A DNA stretch of 64,000 bases, taken from contig NZ_LFZV01000001.1 in NCBI RefSeq assembly GCF_001183965.1, positions 2,123,871 through 2,187,870 of the forward strand, read 5' to 3'. The notes under the pieces were generated by a model. That model did not search any database. It worked only from the letters and a program-made list of their open reading frames with translations, and had not been told where the DNA came from. A program made the position numbers and the translations under genes. This document shows positions 56,469 through 64,000 of the stretch, one piece after another; within the stretch, counting starts at the first letter, position 1, and every line of letters begins with the position of its first letter. The stretch comes from Bacillus sp. FJAT-27916. Its GTDB lineage: Bacteria > Bacillota > Bacilli > Bacillales > Pradoshiaceae.

Positions 56469-56606
56469 TCACCTTCTATGATAGTTCAATGCTTTTTCAA
56501 TTTCCCTTTTCGTTAATCCTTGTTCTTTAATCGTTTTATTAATAATGTCTTGAATATTCTCCATAAAATCAAGCGTTTTTTCTTTATCTTGAATTTGAGT
56601 ACCCAT
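56469..56606 (-). CDS. Putative antitoxin partner of the PIN protein
   Basis: The ATG at 56606 lies 7 nt after AAAAAGGAGGAC and gives 45 residues: an acidic, helical N-terminus (MGTQIQDKEKTLDFMENIQD) and a basic C-terminus (GLTKREIEKALNYHRR). It ends TGA one base before the PIN ATG. I recognise no antitoxin family, but the helix-turn-helix-like or neutralising-helix composition is compatible. A start 7 codons upstream is possible but overlaps the ribosome binding site. Confidence 0.6.
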   Translation of the reverse strand: MGTQIQDKEKTLDFMENIQDIINKTIKEQGLTKREIEKALNYHRR

Positions 56607-56749
56607 TTCTTTGTCCTCCTTTTTCATACATATCACCCCCACATCTCTTTATCTTTGGTAATATGTATATTTTCTATACCCCAATGGTAGCATCGAAATG
56701 TTAAATTTTGGAGTTTTACTTTTCGACAATATTCCCTCTGATAAAAATA

Positions 56750-56786
56750 AAAACCACTCTTCTGTTCAATCAGAAAAGTGGTTTTA
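56750..56786 (-). terminator. Hairpin terminator between yneF and the PIN operon
   Basis: AAACCACTCTTCTG and CAGAAAAGTGGTTT pair across a 6-nt loop. T-tails exist on both strands. Confidence 0.75.
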
Positions 56787-56891
56787 TCATTTCAGTCATG
56801 AAAGTTCACGAGGTTATTGCCTGAAAATCTTTTATGTAAAAGACGATCATTAACCTAGTTTGATGGATTCATGCATAGAACGAACAAAGAA

Positions 56892-57107
56892 TTATTTCCC
56901 TTGTTGCTTGTTCATCGCATTCATCATTTGATTTACTTTCTTTTGGGAAGGTTTCATTCCCATTTGTGTCATCATCATCTTAATCATTTGCTCATTAATT
57001 GGCGGGTTTTTCTTTAGGTAGTCCATCATGTATTTACGTGCGATGAAGAATCCTAAAGCTACACCAGCAAGCAAGGCAATGATTCCTGTTAGAATATAGT
57101 ATAACAT
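56892..57107 (-). CDS. yneF: UPF0154 membrane protein YneF
   Basis: The 71-residue protein has one N-terminal membrane helix (residues ~3-24, [20 protein letters not shown]). The conserved cytoplasmic segment [20 protein letters not shown] and a [18 protein letters not shown] tail identify YneF/UPF0154. Its function is unknown. It lies next to sirA (yneE) as in B. subtilis. The ATG follows AGGAGGTTATTAAGGATT, with an in-frame alternative closer to the AGGAGG. Confidence 0.92.
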   Translation of the reverse strand: MLYYILTGIIALLAGVALGFFIARKYMMDYLKKNPPINEQMIKMMMTQMGMKPSQKKVNQMMNAMNKQQGK

Positions 57108-57271
57108 AATCCTTAATAACCTCCTCCGTGCTGTCTAACAGACATTATTAAACCAAGAGTAATAATACCATATGTGGGGTGATATTTCTATCAGATTTTG
57201 GCGTATTATGCTGTTATCGCTTGAAAAGTAGCAATTTTAAAGCTAGAGAGGAAAGGTTATGGCTTCCATGC

Positions 57272-57724
57272 TCAAGAAAGAATGAATTTCGGCTGCTTGA
57301 TTGGTCTGAGCCATGCACAGCGTCCTTCCCCTGTGTCGAGTGCGAGGAAGTATGGATTCCATTGCCTGAGCCATTCAAAGAAAATCGTCTCACTCTCATA
57401 GCTTCCTGAAGCGTGCAGAATCAATGAGTGGTTCCGGTAGCCGAGAGAGGCTTCACTGAACGCTCCATTTCTATTCTTACGGATATAATATACCCCGTTT
57501 TCTTCAAAACATCCTTGTTTACTTTTGATTTTTTCATTCATATAAGAGTTGAACAGATTGGCAGGGATTCGTTTTGTCACACACATAATCTGCCGGCGGA
57601 GAATTCGCTTGTCATCCCCTTCAGCTTCCTCAAAATCCTGGAATAAGTTATAAAACATATATTCACGGCCATAAAAATGATTGGCGAATTGGTTTTCAAT
57701 TAAATAAATAATATATGTGCGCAT
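57272..57724 (-). CDS. sirA: Sporulation inhibitor of replication SirA
   Basis: The ATG at 57724 follows AGGAGGGACAGT and gives 150 residues starting MRTYIIYLIENQFANHFYGR, as in SirA (YneE). SirA binds DnaA domain I during early sporulation and blocks new rounds of replication. Its B. subtilis gene is Spo0A-controlled. It lies between yneF and tkt-side genes as in B. subtilis, but pepF and a decayed locus are inserted before tkt. Confidence 0.9.
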   Translation of the reverse strand: MRTYIIYLIENQFANHFYGREYMFYNLFQDFEEAEGDDKRILRRQIMCVTKRIPANLFNSYMNEKIKSKQGCFEENGVYYIRKNRNGAFSEASLGYRNHSLILHASGSYESETIFFEWLRQWNPYFLALDTGEGRCAWLRPIKQPKFILS

Positions 57725-57910
57725 ACTGTCCCTCCTATTCCTTTGCATCTATTATAGACAAAATAGTATACATTTTCTGTAAAAATCTGATGCAGATAAC
57801 CTCTAATTTTGTCGAAAGGATGAATTTTGCTTGCATTTGCTCCAATTAGGTCAAAAGTTTGACGGTTGTCTCCTTTTTAAAGCATATGTTTAGGGAAAAC
57901 TGAAAGATTA

Positions 57911-58357
57911 TCAAAAAGAAAGAGTAAGATTAATAGCTCCATTCGTCATCTCATAACTCTTAATGTGACCAACGGGCACTTTTTTGACGATATCCCATGA
58001 ATTAAAATCAATTTTTACCGTACGTTCACTGTATTGCGCAAAAGGCGGTTTATGGAATAATCGTGAATTAATCATATTTATATCAACCGGCTTTACTCGA
58101 ATTAACTCAAACAGGATGATTCTCTTTTCCATATGAATGGGCTTTAAAGCTACTTCAAAGGCTATATCCTTCCTAATTAAACCTTTCTTCATCTCAGTTG
58201 TCCCTCTAATAACCAAATTCTCAGAGGATATTTCTACCTTAATATCCTTAAGCTCTGGCTGCCTTTTAATCAGCTGTTCTAGCATCACCGGCTTAATAGG
58301 GATCGTCACCCCATCTCTTCCTATTTCCTTCCATTTGTTACGGAGTTTATCGAACAT
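57911..58357 (-). CDS. Hypothetical protein
   Basis: The ATG at 58357 lies 9 nt after GAGGTG. The 148-residue soluble protein has an N-terminal helical part (MFDKLRNKWKEIGRDGVTIP) and a beta-rich C-terminal domain (KDIKVEISSENLVIRGTTEM). The composition is like the DUF2993/LmeA lipid-binding fold, but the match is weak. A GTG four codons upstream touches the ribosome binding site. Its role is unknown. Confidence 0.6.
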   Translation of the reverse strand: MFDKLRNKWKEIGRDGVTIPIKPVMLEQLIKRQPELKDIKVEISSENLVIRGTTEMKKGLIRKDIAFEVALKPIHMEKRIILFELIRVKPVDINMINSRLFHKPPFAQYSERTVKIDFNSWDIVKKVPVGHIKSYEMTNGAINLTLSF

Positions 58358-58561
58358 GCATCTGTTCACCTCAACCTATCTTTGTTTAGGATGTATACCC
58401 TCTAAATAACTGAGGAATGTCTGCCATTTCTCTTGTTTTCCTCTAGTGATTTATGCTATATTTCCCAACTTAATGACTATTTTCGTAAATCTGACTTTCC
58501 TTGTAATCCATATACAAATGGGGTTTGAATGGAAGTACACTCTGTGGTAGTCGGGAGCATC

Positions 58562-58793
58562 ATGGGGAAATTCAGTTAAATCAGCACGCATAAAAGCTGG
58601 GATAACTCAAGCTAAACTAGCGGAAGCTGCGGGCATAACGAGACAGACTGTAGGCCTGAACGAAAAGGGGGCATATCACCCTCCCTTGAAATTATGCCTG
58701 CTCATATGCTATGCAGTTAACGCCACAATAGGTGAACTTTTTTGGGTAGATGAGGAGGATTCAGAAAGAAGAAAATACAGGATGAACGGCTGA
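58562..58793 (+). pseudogene. XRE-family small transcriptional regulator, decayed
   Basis: ATG after GGGAGCATC is followed by TAA at codon 6. Shifting by one base gives KSARIKAGITQAKLAEAAGITRQTV, the helix-turn-helix of the Cro/CI-like YozG/YgzD group, and then LKLCLLICYAVNATIGELFW. The usual IEKGKYNPSL box reads LNEKGAYHPPL. No in-frame start exists for the shifted frame, so a one-base loss near the 5' end is likely. Confidence 0.75.
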
Positions 58794-58995
58794 TCTTAAA
58801 GAACCTACAAAACATCAGGAGTGTCTATATCATTCAAACCATCGGGATTATCGATATACTCAGCTATTCCTTTATCCAGGAAGGAATGGAAGGATGGTGC
58901 CCTCTTTGGCGCATCTTATTTATTTGCGGGTTTATCCCCTCGTTCTATGTTTATGCTTAAGAGCAAGGATAATGGATGAATTTGAGGATGAATAA
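58782..58995 (+). pseudogene. Small membrane protein partner of the XRE gene, decayed
   Basis: The sequence overlaps the end of the XRE gene. It reads LILKNLQNIRSVYIIQTIGI (DUF-type N-terminal helix) in one frame, then a second membrane segment, and ends in RARIMDEFEDE in another frame. At least one frameshift (near 58935) is needed to join the parts. XRE plus small membrane protein pairs of this kind are common in Bacilli. Confidence 0.65.
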
Positions 58996-59002
58996 AAAAG
59001 AA

Positions 59003-59357
59003 GAGGCGGGGACATAAGTATTCCAGCCAAATGATAAACCCGAATGATTAGACGATAAAGGAATAAATCTATCGTCTAATCATTCGGGTCTTTATTTGTT
59101 GTTTTCTATGCATTCGTTGATTGTTGCTTTCTTTGACTAGTGAAATGGAGCGAAATGCACTCGACTCCTGCGGGAAGTAGAGGAAAGGCTGAGACCCCGC
59201 AGGCGTAAGTGCCGAGGAGGCTCAAGCCTTCCTCCCCGCGGAAAGCGAGTGCATTTTGCTGAATGAAACGATTGTATATTTCCAACTGCTGTTGAATAGG
59301 AAGAATAAGTGACAATCACTCATTTTTGAAAATCATTTATTCCATTTAGTCCCAAAC
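59003..59357. repeat. 0.35-kb inverted-repeat-bounded element, copy 2
   Basis: It matches 33611-33934 almost end to end in the opposite orientation. Its left end reads GAGGCGGGGACA (one base off GAGGCTGGGACA); its right end, TAGTCCCAAACTCT, is degenerate. It contains a near-perfect 20-bp-stem hairpin (59038-59057 with 59070-59089). It also holds the inner palindrome bounded by AATGCACTCG and CGAGTGCATT. No protein is encoded. Confidence 0.8.
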
Positions 59358-59374
59358 TCTTTTTTCTTTTTCTC

Positions 59375-61162
59375 TTACAATGAGGCAAACTCCTCAATCA
59401 ATTCCCGATACTGTTTCATCGCGTTATTAATTGGCTCAGGCGAGGTCAAATCAACCCCTGCCTTCTTCAAGAGATCAAGCGGATATTCGGAGCTTCCGCT
59501 CTTCAAGAATTCCAGATAGGAGGCTTGAACCTCTTTGTTGCCCTTCAGCAATTCCCCTGCCAAATGAATGGCGGAGACAAATCCAGTCGCATATTTGTAC
59601 ACATAGAATGGACGGTAGAAATGCGGGATTCGTGACCAGCCGTATGGTGTTTCTTCCTCTTCTTCTACGACATCACCGCTGTAGGCATTCGATAATTGGC
59701 CGTATATTTGATTGAAGGATTCCTTATTGAGCGGCTCTCCTTGCTCTGCCTTCTCATGCGTGATTTTCTCAAACTCACTGAACATAACCTGCGTGAAGAA
59801 GGTTCCGTTGAACTGGTCAATAAAGTAATTCAATAAGTATTTCCGTTTCTTCGGATCTGTCGTTTCTTTTAATAAGTAATGAATTAACAGCACCTCATTT
59901 ACAGTTGAGGCAACCTCTGCCACAAAGATGGAATAGCCGGCTGAGATTCTTGGCTGATAGGTCGAGGAATAATAGCTGTGCATCGCATGGCCCATCTCAT
60001 GAACGAGCGTGAACTGGCTGTCAATATCATCATGATGATTCAACAGGATGAACGGGTGTACCCCATAAACGCCAAGATTATAGGCACCAGAGCGCTTCCC
60101 TGGCGTTTCCCTGACATCGACATAGCGTTTGTCACGGAAGCTGCTGAGGATGCTTAAATACTCCTCACCAAGCGGATGAAGTGCCTTTAGCATGTTCTCG
60201 TAGGCTTCGTGATAGCTGATATCCTGCTTCACACCTTCTACAAGATCGACACTCAAATCATATGGCTTCAATTGTTCAAGACCGAGGATTTCCTTTCGAA
60301 TCTCATTATAACGGTGCTTCGCATCCAAATTCTTTCTGGTCGTTTCAATCAAATTCTCATATACCTCAACCGGCACCTTATCAGCAAACAATGCCTTCTC
60401 AAGTGCCGATGAGTAGTTTCGAATCTTTGTCCGCACAACATTGTTCTTAATATTGGCTGATAAGGTAGAAGCAATCACGTTCGCATATTGTAGGTACGGC
60501 TTGTAATAGGCTTTATAGGCCTCTTTCCGTACATTTCGGTCAGTGTCCTCAATCAGCTTTGAGTACATCCCCCTCGTGAGCTCGACCATATCGCCATTGC
60601 CGTCAGATACCTCGCCGAACTGAATGTCCGCATTATTAAACATTTGAAAGGTCGTATTCGGAGCAGAGAAGGTTTCCCCTAATTTCGATAAGAGCTCCTC
60701 CTGTTCCTTATTCAAGGTGTGATTCTTATAACGGAACGCATCCCATAAGTCCTTCTCGAAGTACTGGAGTCCCTCCTGTTCCTTAATATACGTGCGCAAC
60801 GTCTCTTCATCCAAGCTTAATAAGTACGGCATGAAGAATGCGCCGGCCTCGCTTAACTTCACGCTAAGCGTACGTGCTTTCGCCAGTAAATTTTGCGCCA
60901 ATGATTCTCGTGTATCCAAATCACCAAGCAGCATCGCATACACGTATATATTCGTGAAGATGGCATCTGTCTCTTCATTCTTAGTCAAATAATCAAGTAA
61001 GTCCTTGCCATTCTGTATTGCCCCATTATAGGCAGCAATCTCACCGACAAGTCCCTCTACCTGCTGATAATCCTTCTCCCAATCGTCTATGCTGGAGTAA
61101 AGGTCAGTCAAATCCCATTTCTCATGGTCTGGTACTTCATTGCGATCTTTATACTGTTTCAT
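59375..61162 (-). CDS. pepF: Oligoendopeptidase F (M3 family)
   Basis: The 595-residue cytoplasmic zinc peptidase has HEMGHAMHSYYS near residue 385 (HExxH motif) with the third ligand Glu in the following FVAEVASTVNEVLL segment. It digests 7-17 residue peptides. The N-terminal YLTKNEETDAIFTNIYVYAM helix bundle is typical. The ATG follows ACAGGAGGCAGCCAC. In B. subtilis pepF (yjbG) is elsewhere, so its place between sirA and tkt is unusual. Confidence 0.95.
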   Translation of the reverse strand: MKQYKDRNEVPDHEKWDLTDLYSSIDDWEKDYQQVEGLVGEIAAYNGAIQNGKDLLDYLTKNEETDAIFTNIYVYAMLLGDLDTRESLAQNLLAKARTLSVKLSEAGAFFMPYLLSLDEETLRTYIKEQEGLQYFEKDLWDAFRYKNHTLNKEQEELLSKLGETFSAPNTTFQMFNNADIQFGEVSDGNGDMVELTRGMYSKLIEDTDRNVRKEAYKAYYKPYLQYANVIASTLSANIKNNVVRTKIRNYSSALEKALFADKVPVEVYENLIETTRKNLDAKHRYNEIRKEILGLEQLKPYDLSVDLVEGVKQDISYHEAYENMLKALHPLGEEYLSILSSFRDKRYVDVRETPGKRSGAYNLGVYGVHPFILLNHHDDIDSQFTLVHEMGHAMHSYYSSTYQPRISAGYSIFVAEVASTVNEVLLIHYLLKETTDPKKRKYLLNYFIDQFNGTFFTQVMFSEFEKITHEKAEQGEPLNKESFNQIYGQLSNAYSGDVVEEEEETPYGWSRIPHFYRPFYVYKYATGFVSAIHLAGELLKGNKEVQASYLEFLKSGSSEYPLDLLKKAGVDLTSPEPINNAMKQYRELIEEFASL

Positions 61163-61361
61163 GTGGCTGCCTCCTGTTCATTTGTCCATTGTTTATGTAT
61201 ATACATAGATAGGCCCGTATTAGCACAGGTCCCTTATCTCTCTAGTTTACCAATAAAGAGCAAAAAACTTACTATACTTGCTTGAAAGATACGATAAGAT
61301 TTCTATCAATCAAGGGGGTTCCTCATCGCTTAATCTTTTACGAGCAGTTCAGATTGCCTTA

Positions 61362-61406
61362 AGAAAAAGCCGTCCTGCGGGCTTATACCACGCTGGACGG
61401 CTTTTC
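61362..61406 (-). terminator. Terminator of tkt
   Basis: AAAAGCCGTCC and GGACGGCTTTT flank a structured ~20-nt loop, followed by TTCTT on the minus strand, 7 bases after the tkt stop. Confidence 0.85.
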
Positions 61407-61413
61407 ATCGTGC

Positions 61414-63417
61414 TTATTTCAACATGTCTTTTACGATAGAAACCACATTGGATGGTGTGAAACCGAATTTCTCCATCAATAGATCTCCTGGTGCAGATGC
61501 ACCGAAGCGGTCCATCGTAAGTACGCGGCCTTCATCGCCAGTGTAACGTTCCCAGCCGAAGGAAGTGCCAAGCTCGATTGCCAAGCGTTTCTTAACGGAT
61601 TTAGGAAGGACAGATTCCTTGTATTCCGCAGATTGCTCTTCGAAGCGGTCGAAGGACGGGATGCTGACAACAGATACATCAATACCTTCACCAGCCAATA
61701 CGCCTTGGGCTTGAACAGCAAGGCCAACCTCAGAACCGGATGCAAGAAGGATTGCATCTGCTTGGTCTTTCTTAGCAGGAGATACCACATAGGCACCCTT
61801 TTGAACGCCCTCTCCTGCCAATTTAGCAGACAATGGCAATGTCATGAGGTTTTGGCGGGATAGAACAAGCGCCGTTGGTTTATTCTTGCTAGTAAGCGCC
61901 GCTTTCCAAGCCGCCGCCACTTCATTGCTGTCAGCAGGACGGATCAAGGAAACATTCGGCATTGCGCGCAAGGCCGCAAGATGCTCGATTGGCTCATGTG
62001 TCGGACCGTCTTCCCCTACTGCGATACTATCATGTGTGAACACATAAGTAACAGGCAGGTTCATAAGCGCAGCCAAACGGATAGCTGGACGCAGGTAGTC
62101 AGAGAAGACAAAGAATGTACCGCCGTACACATGGAGTCCTCCATGAAGCGCCATACCATTCAACGCAGCACCCATTCCAAATTCACGTACACCAAACCAA
62201 ATGTTGCGTCCATCATAAGCTCCTGGAAGGAAATCCTTCTCGCCATTCAGCATCGTTTTGTTTGAACCAGCCAAGTCAGCGGAACCTCCGAATAAGGATG
62301 GTACATTTTTCGCAATGGCGTTCAGCACTTCGCCGCCGGAATTACGTGTTGCAACAGCCTTGCCTGCTTCATAAACAGGAATGTCTTTATCCCAGCCTTC
62401 TGGAAGCTCACCATTGATAGCTGTTTCAAGCTGAGCAGCAAGCTCTGGATACTCTTCCTTATAGCTTGCGAATAATTGGTTCCATTCCTCTTCTTTCTTA
62501 GCGCCTGTTTCAATAACTGTATCTTTGAATGTCTCATATACTTCTTCAGGTACATAGAAATCTTCTTCGAATGTCCATTTATAGTATTCTTTCGTCAGCT
62601 TCATTTCATCTTCGCCAAGCGGAGCGCCATGCACGGCAGATTTACCGGATTTATTCGGTGCTCCATAACCAATAACTGTTTTAACTTCAATCATAGTTGG
62701 ACGATCAAGATCTGTTTTTGCCTCTTCCAGCGCTTTGGCAATCTCACTCAAATCATTGCCGTCTTCTACGCGGATATATTGCCAGCCATACGCCTTAAAG
62801 CGGTCCGCTACGCTTTCAGAGAAGCTCATGTTCAATTCCCCATCAAGGGAGATGTCATTTGAATCATATAGAACGACTAAACGGCCAAGCTTCAAGTGTG
62901 CAGCCAATGAAGCTGCTTCTGCAGATACGCCTTCCATTAAGTCGCCATCTCCACAGATGCTGTATGTATAATGGTCGACTACTTCATAGTTCTCTTTGTT
63001 GTAAGTTGCGGCTAAATGACGTTCAGCCATGGCCATCCCAACAGCCATTGCAATCCCTTGTCCTAGTGGACCAGTCGTTGCTTCAACCCCGCGAGTGTGG
63101 CCATATTCCGGGTGGCCAGGTGTTTTAGAATCCCATTGACGGAAATTCTTGATTTCTTCCATATCAAGTCCATATCCGGATAAGTGAAGAAGACTGTATA
63201 AAAGCATGGATCCATGTCCTGCAGACAACACAAAACGGTCACGGTTGAACCATTCTGGATTATTTGGGTTATGGTTCATGAAACGAGTCCATAATGTGTA
63301 GGCCATAGGCGCAGCGCCCATCGGCATCCCTGGGTGACCAGAATTGGCTTTTTCGATTGCATCAATTGAAAGTGTACGAATAGCTGTAATCGCTAATTGA
63401 TCCTTTTCAGTAAACAT
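61414..63417 (-). CDS. tkt: Transketolase
   Basis: The 667-residue thiamine-diphosphate enzyme transfers two-carbon ketol units between pentose-phosphate sugars. ThDP/metal-binding GDGDLMEG lies at 156-163. Substrate residues lie in [11 protein letters not shown] (29-38), and the catalytic Glu is in the [10 protein letters not shown] segment. The ATG lies after GGAAAGGATGTAGACTGACT. Its place between ynzC and the sirA/yneF genes matches B. subtilis. A strong terminator follows. Confidence 0.98.
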   Translation of the reverse strand: MFTEKDQLAITAIRTLSIDAIEKANSGHPGMPMGAAPMAYTLWTRFMNHNPNNPEWFNRDRFVLSAGHGSMLLYSLLHLSGYGLDMEEIKNFRQWDSKTPGHPEYGHTRGVEATTGPLGQGIAMAVGMAMAERHLAATYNKENYEVVDHYTYSICGDGDLMEGVSAEAASLAAHLKLGRLVVLYDSNDISLDGELNMSFSESVADRFKAYGWQYIRVEDGNDLSEIAKALEEAKTDLDRPTMIEVKTVIGYGAPNKSGKSAVHGAPLGEDEMKLTKEYYKWTFEEDFYVPEEVYETFKDTVIETGAKKEEEWNQLFASYKEEYPELAAQLETAINGELPEGWDKDIPVYEAGKAVATRNSGGEVLNAIAKNVPSLFGGSADLAGSNKTMLNGEKDFLPGAYDGRNIWFGVREFGMGAALNGMALHGGLHVYGGTFFVFSDYLRPAIRLAALMNLPVTYVFTHDSIAVGEDGPTHEPIEHLAALRAMPNVSLIRPADSNEVAAAWKAALTSKNKPTALVLSRQNLMTLPLSAKLAGEGVQKGAYVVSPAKKDQADAILLASGSEVGLAVQAQGVLAGEGIDVSVVSIPSFDRFEEQSAEYKESVLPKSVKKRLAIELGTSFGWERYTGDEGRVLTMDRFGASAPGDLLMEKFGFTPSNVVSIVKDMLK

Positions 63418-63560
63418 AGTCAGTCTACATCCTTTCCGATTAACATACTTCAGTCTTACTATAAATGAAACAAAGTTATATTGACAACATTATTTACCCA
63501 ATTCTACAGAATTGACAAAAATTTCAACGAAGAGTGGAAGCTCCTACTATCTCTTACCCA

Positions 63561-63791
63561 TTAATGAAGTCTTTTATTGCGAATTTGCTTAACCTTTTCC
63601 GGTGTCACGTCATTTCCTTCTGGGTCAATGATGGTTACTCCCTCAATTGTCTTTCTCATGGAAGCACGGAAAGCCTCTAAATATTCAGCGCGCAGCAAGG
63701 ATTGTTCCTTCGCTTCCTCTGTTGTAAGGCTGCCTTCCTTCGCCTTCTTGGATAATTCATTAATTCGATTAATTTTGCTTTTTGGCAGCAT
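63561..63791 (-). CDS. ynzC: YnzC (DUF896) protein
   Basis: The ATG at 63791 follows AAAAGGAGCAATATAC, giving 76 residues: [20 protein letters not shown] and [20 protein letters not shown] identify DUF896. It is a two-helix protein, SOS-induced with yneA-yneB in B. subtilis and located between yneB and tkt, as here. A weak in-frame start 13 codons upstream is possible. The function is unknown. Confidence 0.93.
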   Translation of the reverse strand: MLPKSKINRINELSKKAKEGSLTTEEAKEQSLLRAEYLEAFRASMRKTIEGVTIIDPEGNDVTPEKVKQIRNKRLH

Positions 63792-63867
63792 GTATATTGC
63801 TCCTTTTCCTAAAAAATCAATTACTGACATCGTATAGAAAAACCGACACTATTTCAAGAAGTATCTA

Positions 63868-64000
<133 letters not shown>

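Overview
The window is chromosomal DNA of an endospore-forming member of the Bacillaceae. The evidence is low G+C, consistently strong AGGAGG-type ribosome binding sites, sporulation genes (sspN, sspP, cotM, sirA, a Spo0E-like phosphatase) and a recognisable B. subtilis-type backbone. In B. subtilis the genes yneB-ynzC-tkt-yneE(sirA)-yneF-ynzD-ccdA-yneJ(ccdC)-yneK-cotM-sspP-citB-yneN-sspN lie close together. Here the same genes occur in the same order, read from the right end to the left on the minus strand, but spread over about 60 kb by blocks of accessory genes. No tRNA, rRNA or CRISPR array was seen. The species cannot be named from the sequence alone.

Region by region. 0-2.3 kb: the N-terminal part of a SpoVK/CbxX-type AAA ATPase and a decayed IS1182-family element inserted in a terminator. 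2.3-12.5 kb: backbone metabolic and spore genes (sspN, an FbpB-like small protein, thiol-disulfide protein YneN, aconitase, sspP, cotM, yneK), with a GGCT-like protein, a Nudix hydrolase, an HExxH peptidase and a manganese catalase behind a SigB-like promoter. 12.7-21 kb: a MoxR/DUF58/DUF4129 operon, a two-component system, a CBS protein, a probable Fur-controlled FsrA-like small RNA, and a polysaccharide deacetylase. 21-28 kb: CcdC and CcdA of cytochrome c maturation, a Spo0E-like phosphatase, and two halves of an asymmetric multidrug ABC exporter with a DUF421 gene between them.

28-47.7 kb is an accessory region of mostly single-gene units: a second-type RsgA GTPase, two M50-like membrane proteins (one a pseudogene, one lacking the zinc-binding His), six GNAT acetyltransferases, Nudix, cupin and DUF4240 proteins, a winged-helix regulator beside an MFS exporter, and a rifampin phosphotransferase. 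47.9-55.3 kb is a Bce-type peptide-antibiotic detoxification locus: response regulator, intramembrane-sensing kinase, and two tandem ABC transporter modules, each behind the same BceR-like operator. 55.3-59.4 kb holds a PIN-domain toxin/antitoxin-like pair, YneF, SirA, a decayed XRE/membrane gene pair and a 0.35 kb repeat element whose second copy is at 33.6 kb. 59.4-64 kb returns to backbone: oligoendopeptidase F, transketolase, YnzC and the end of the YneB resolvase.

Three themes link the genes. Iron and central carbon: aconitase, an FbpB-like protein and an FsrA-like RNA share the window. Envelope stress and antibiotic defence: Bce modules, BmrCD-like exporter, Rph, MFS exporter. Genome erosion: the IS, the M50-like gene, an alpha/beta hydrolase and the XRE module all carry frameshifts or stops.
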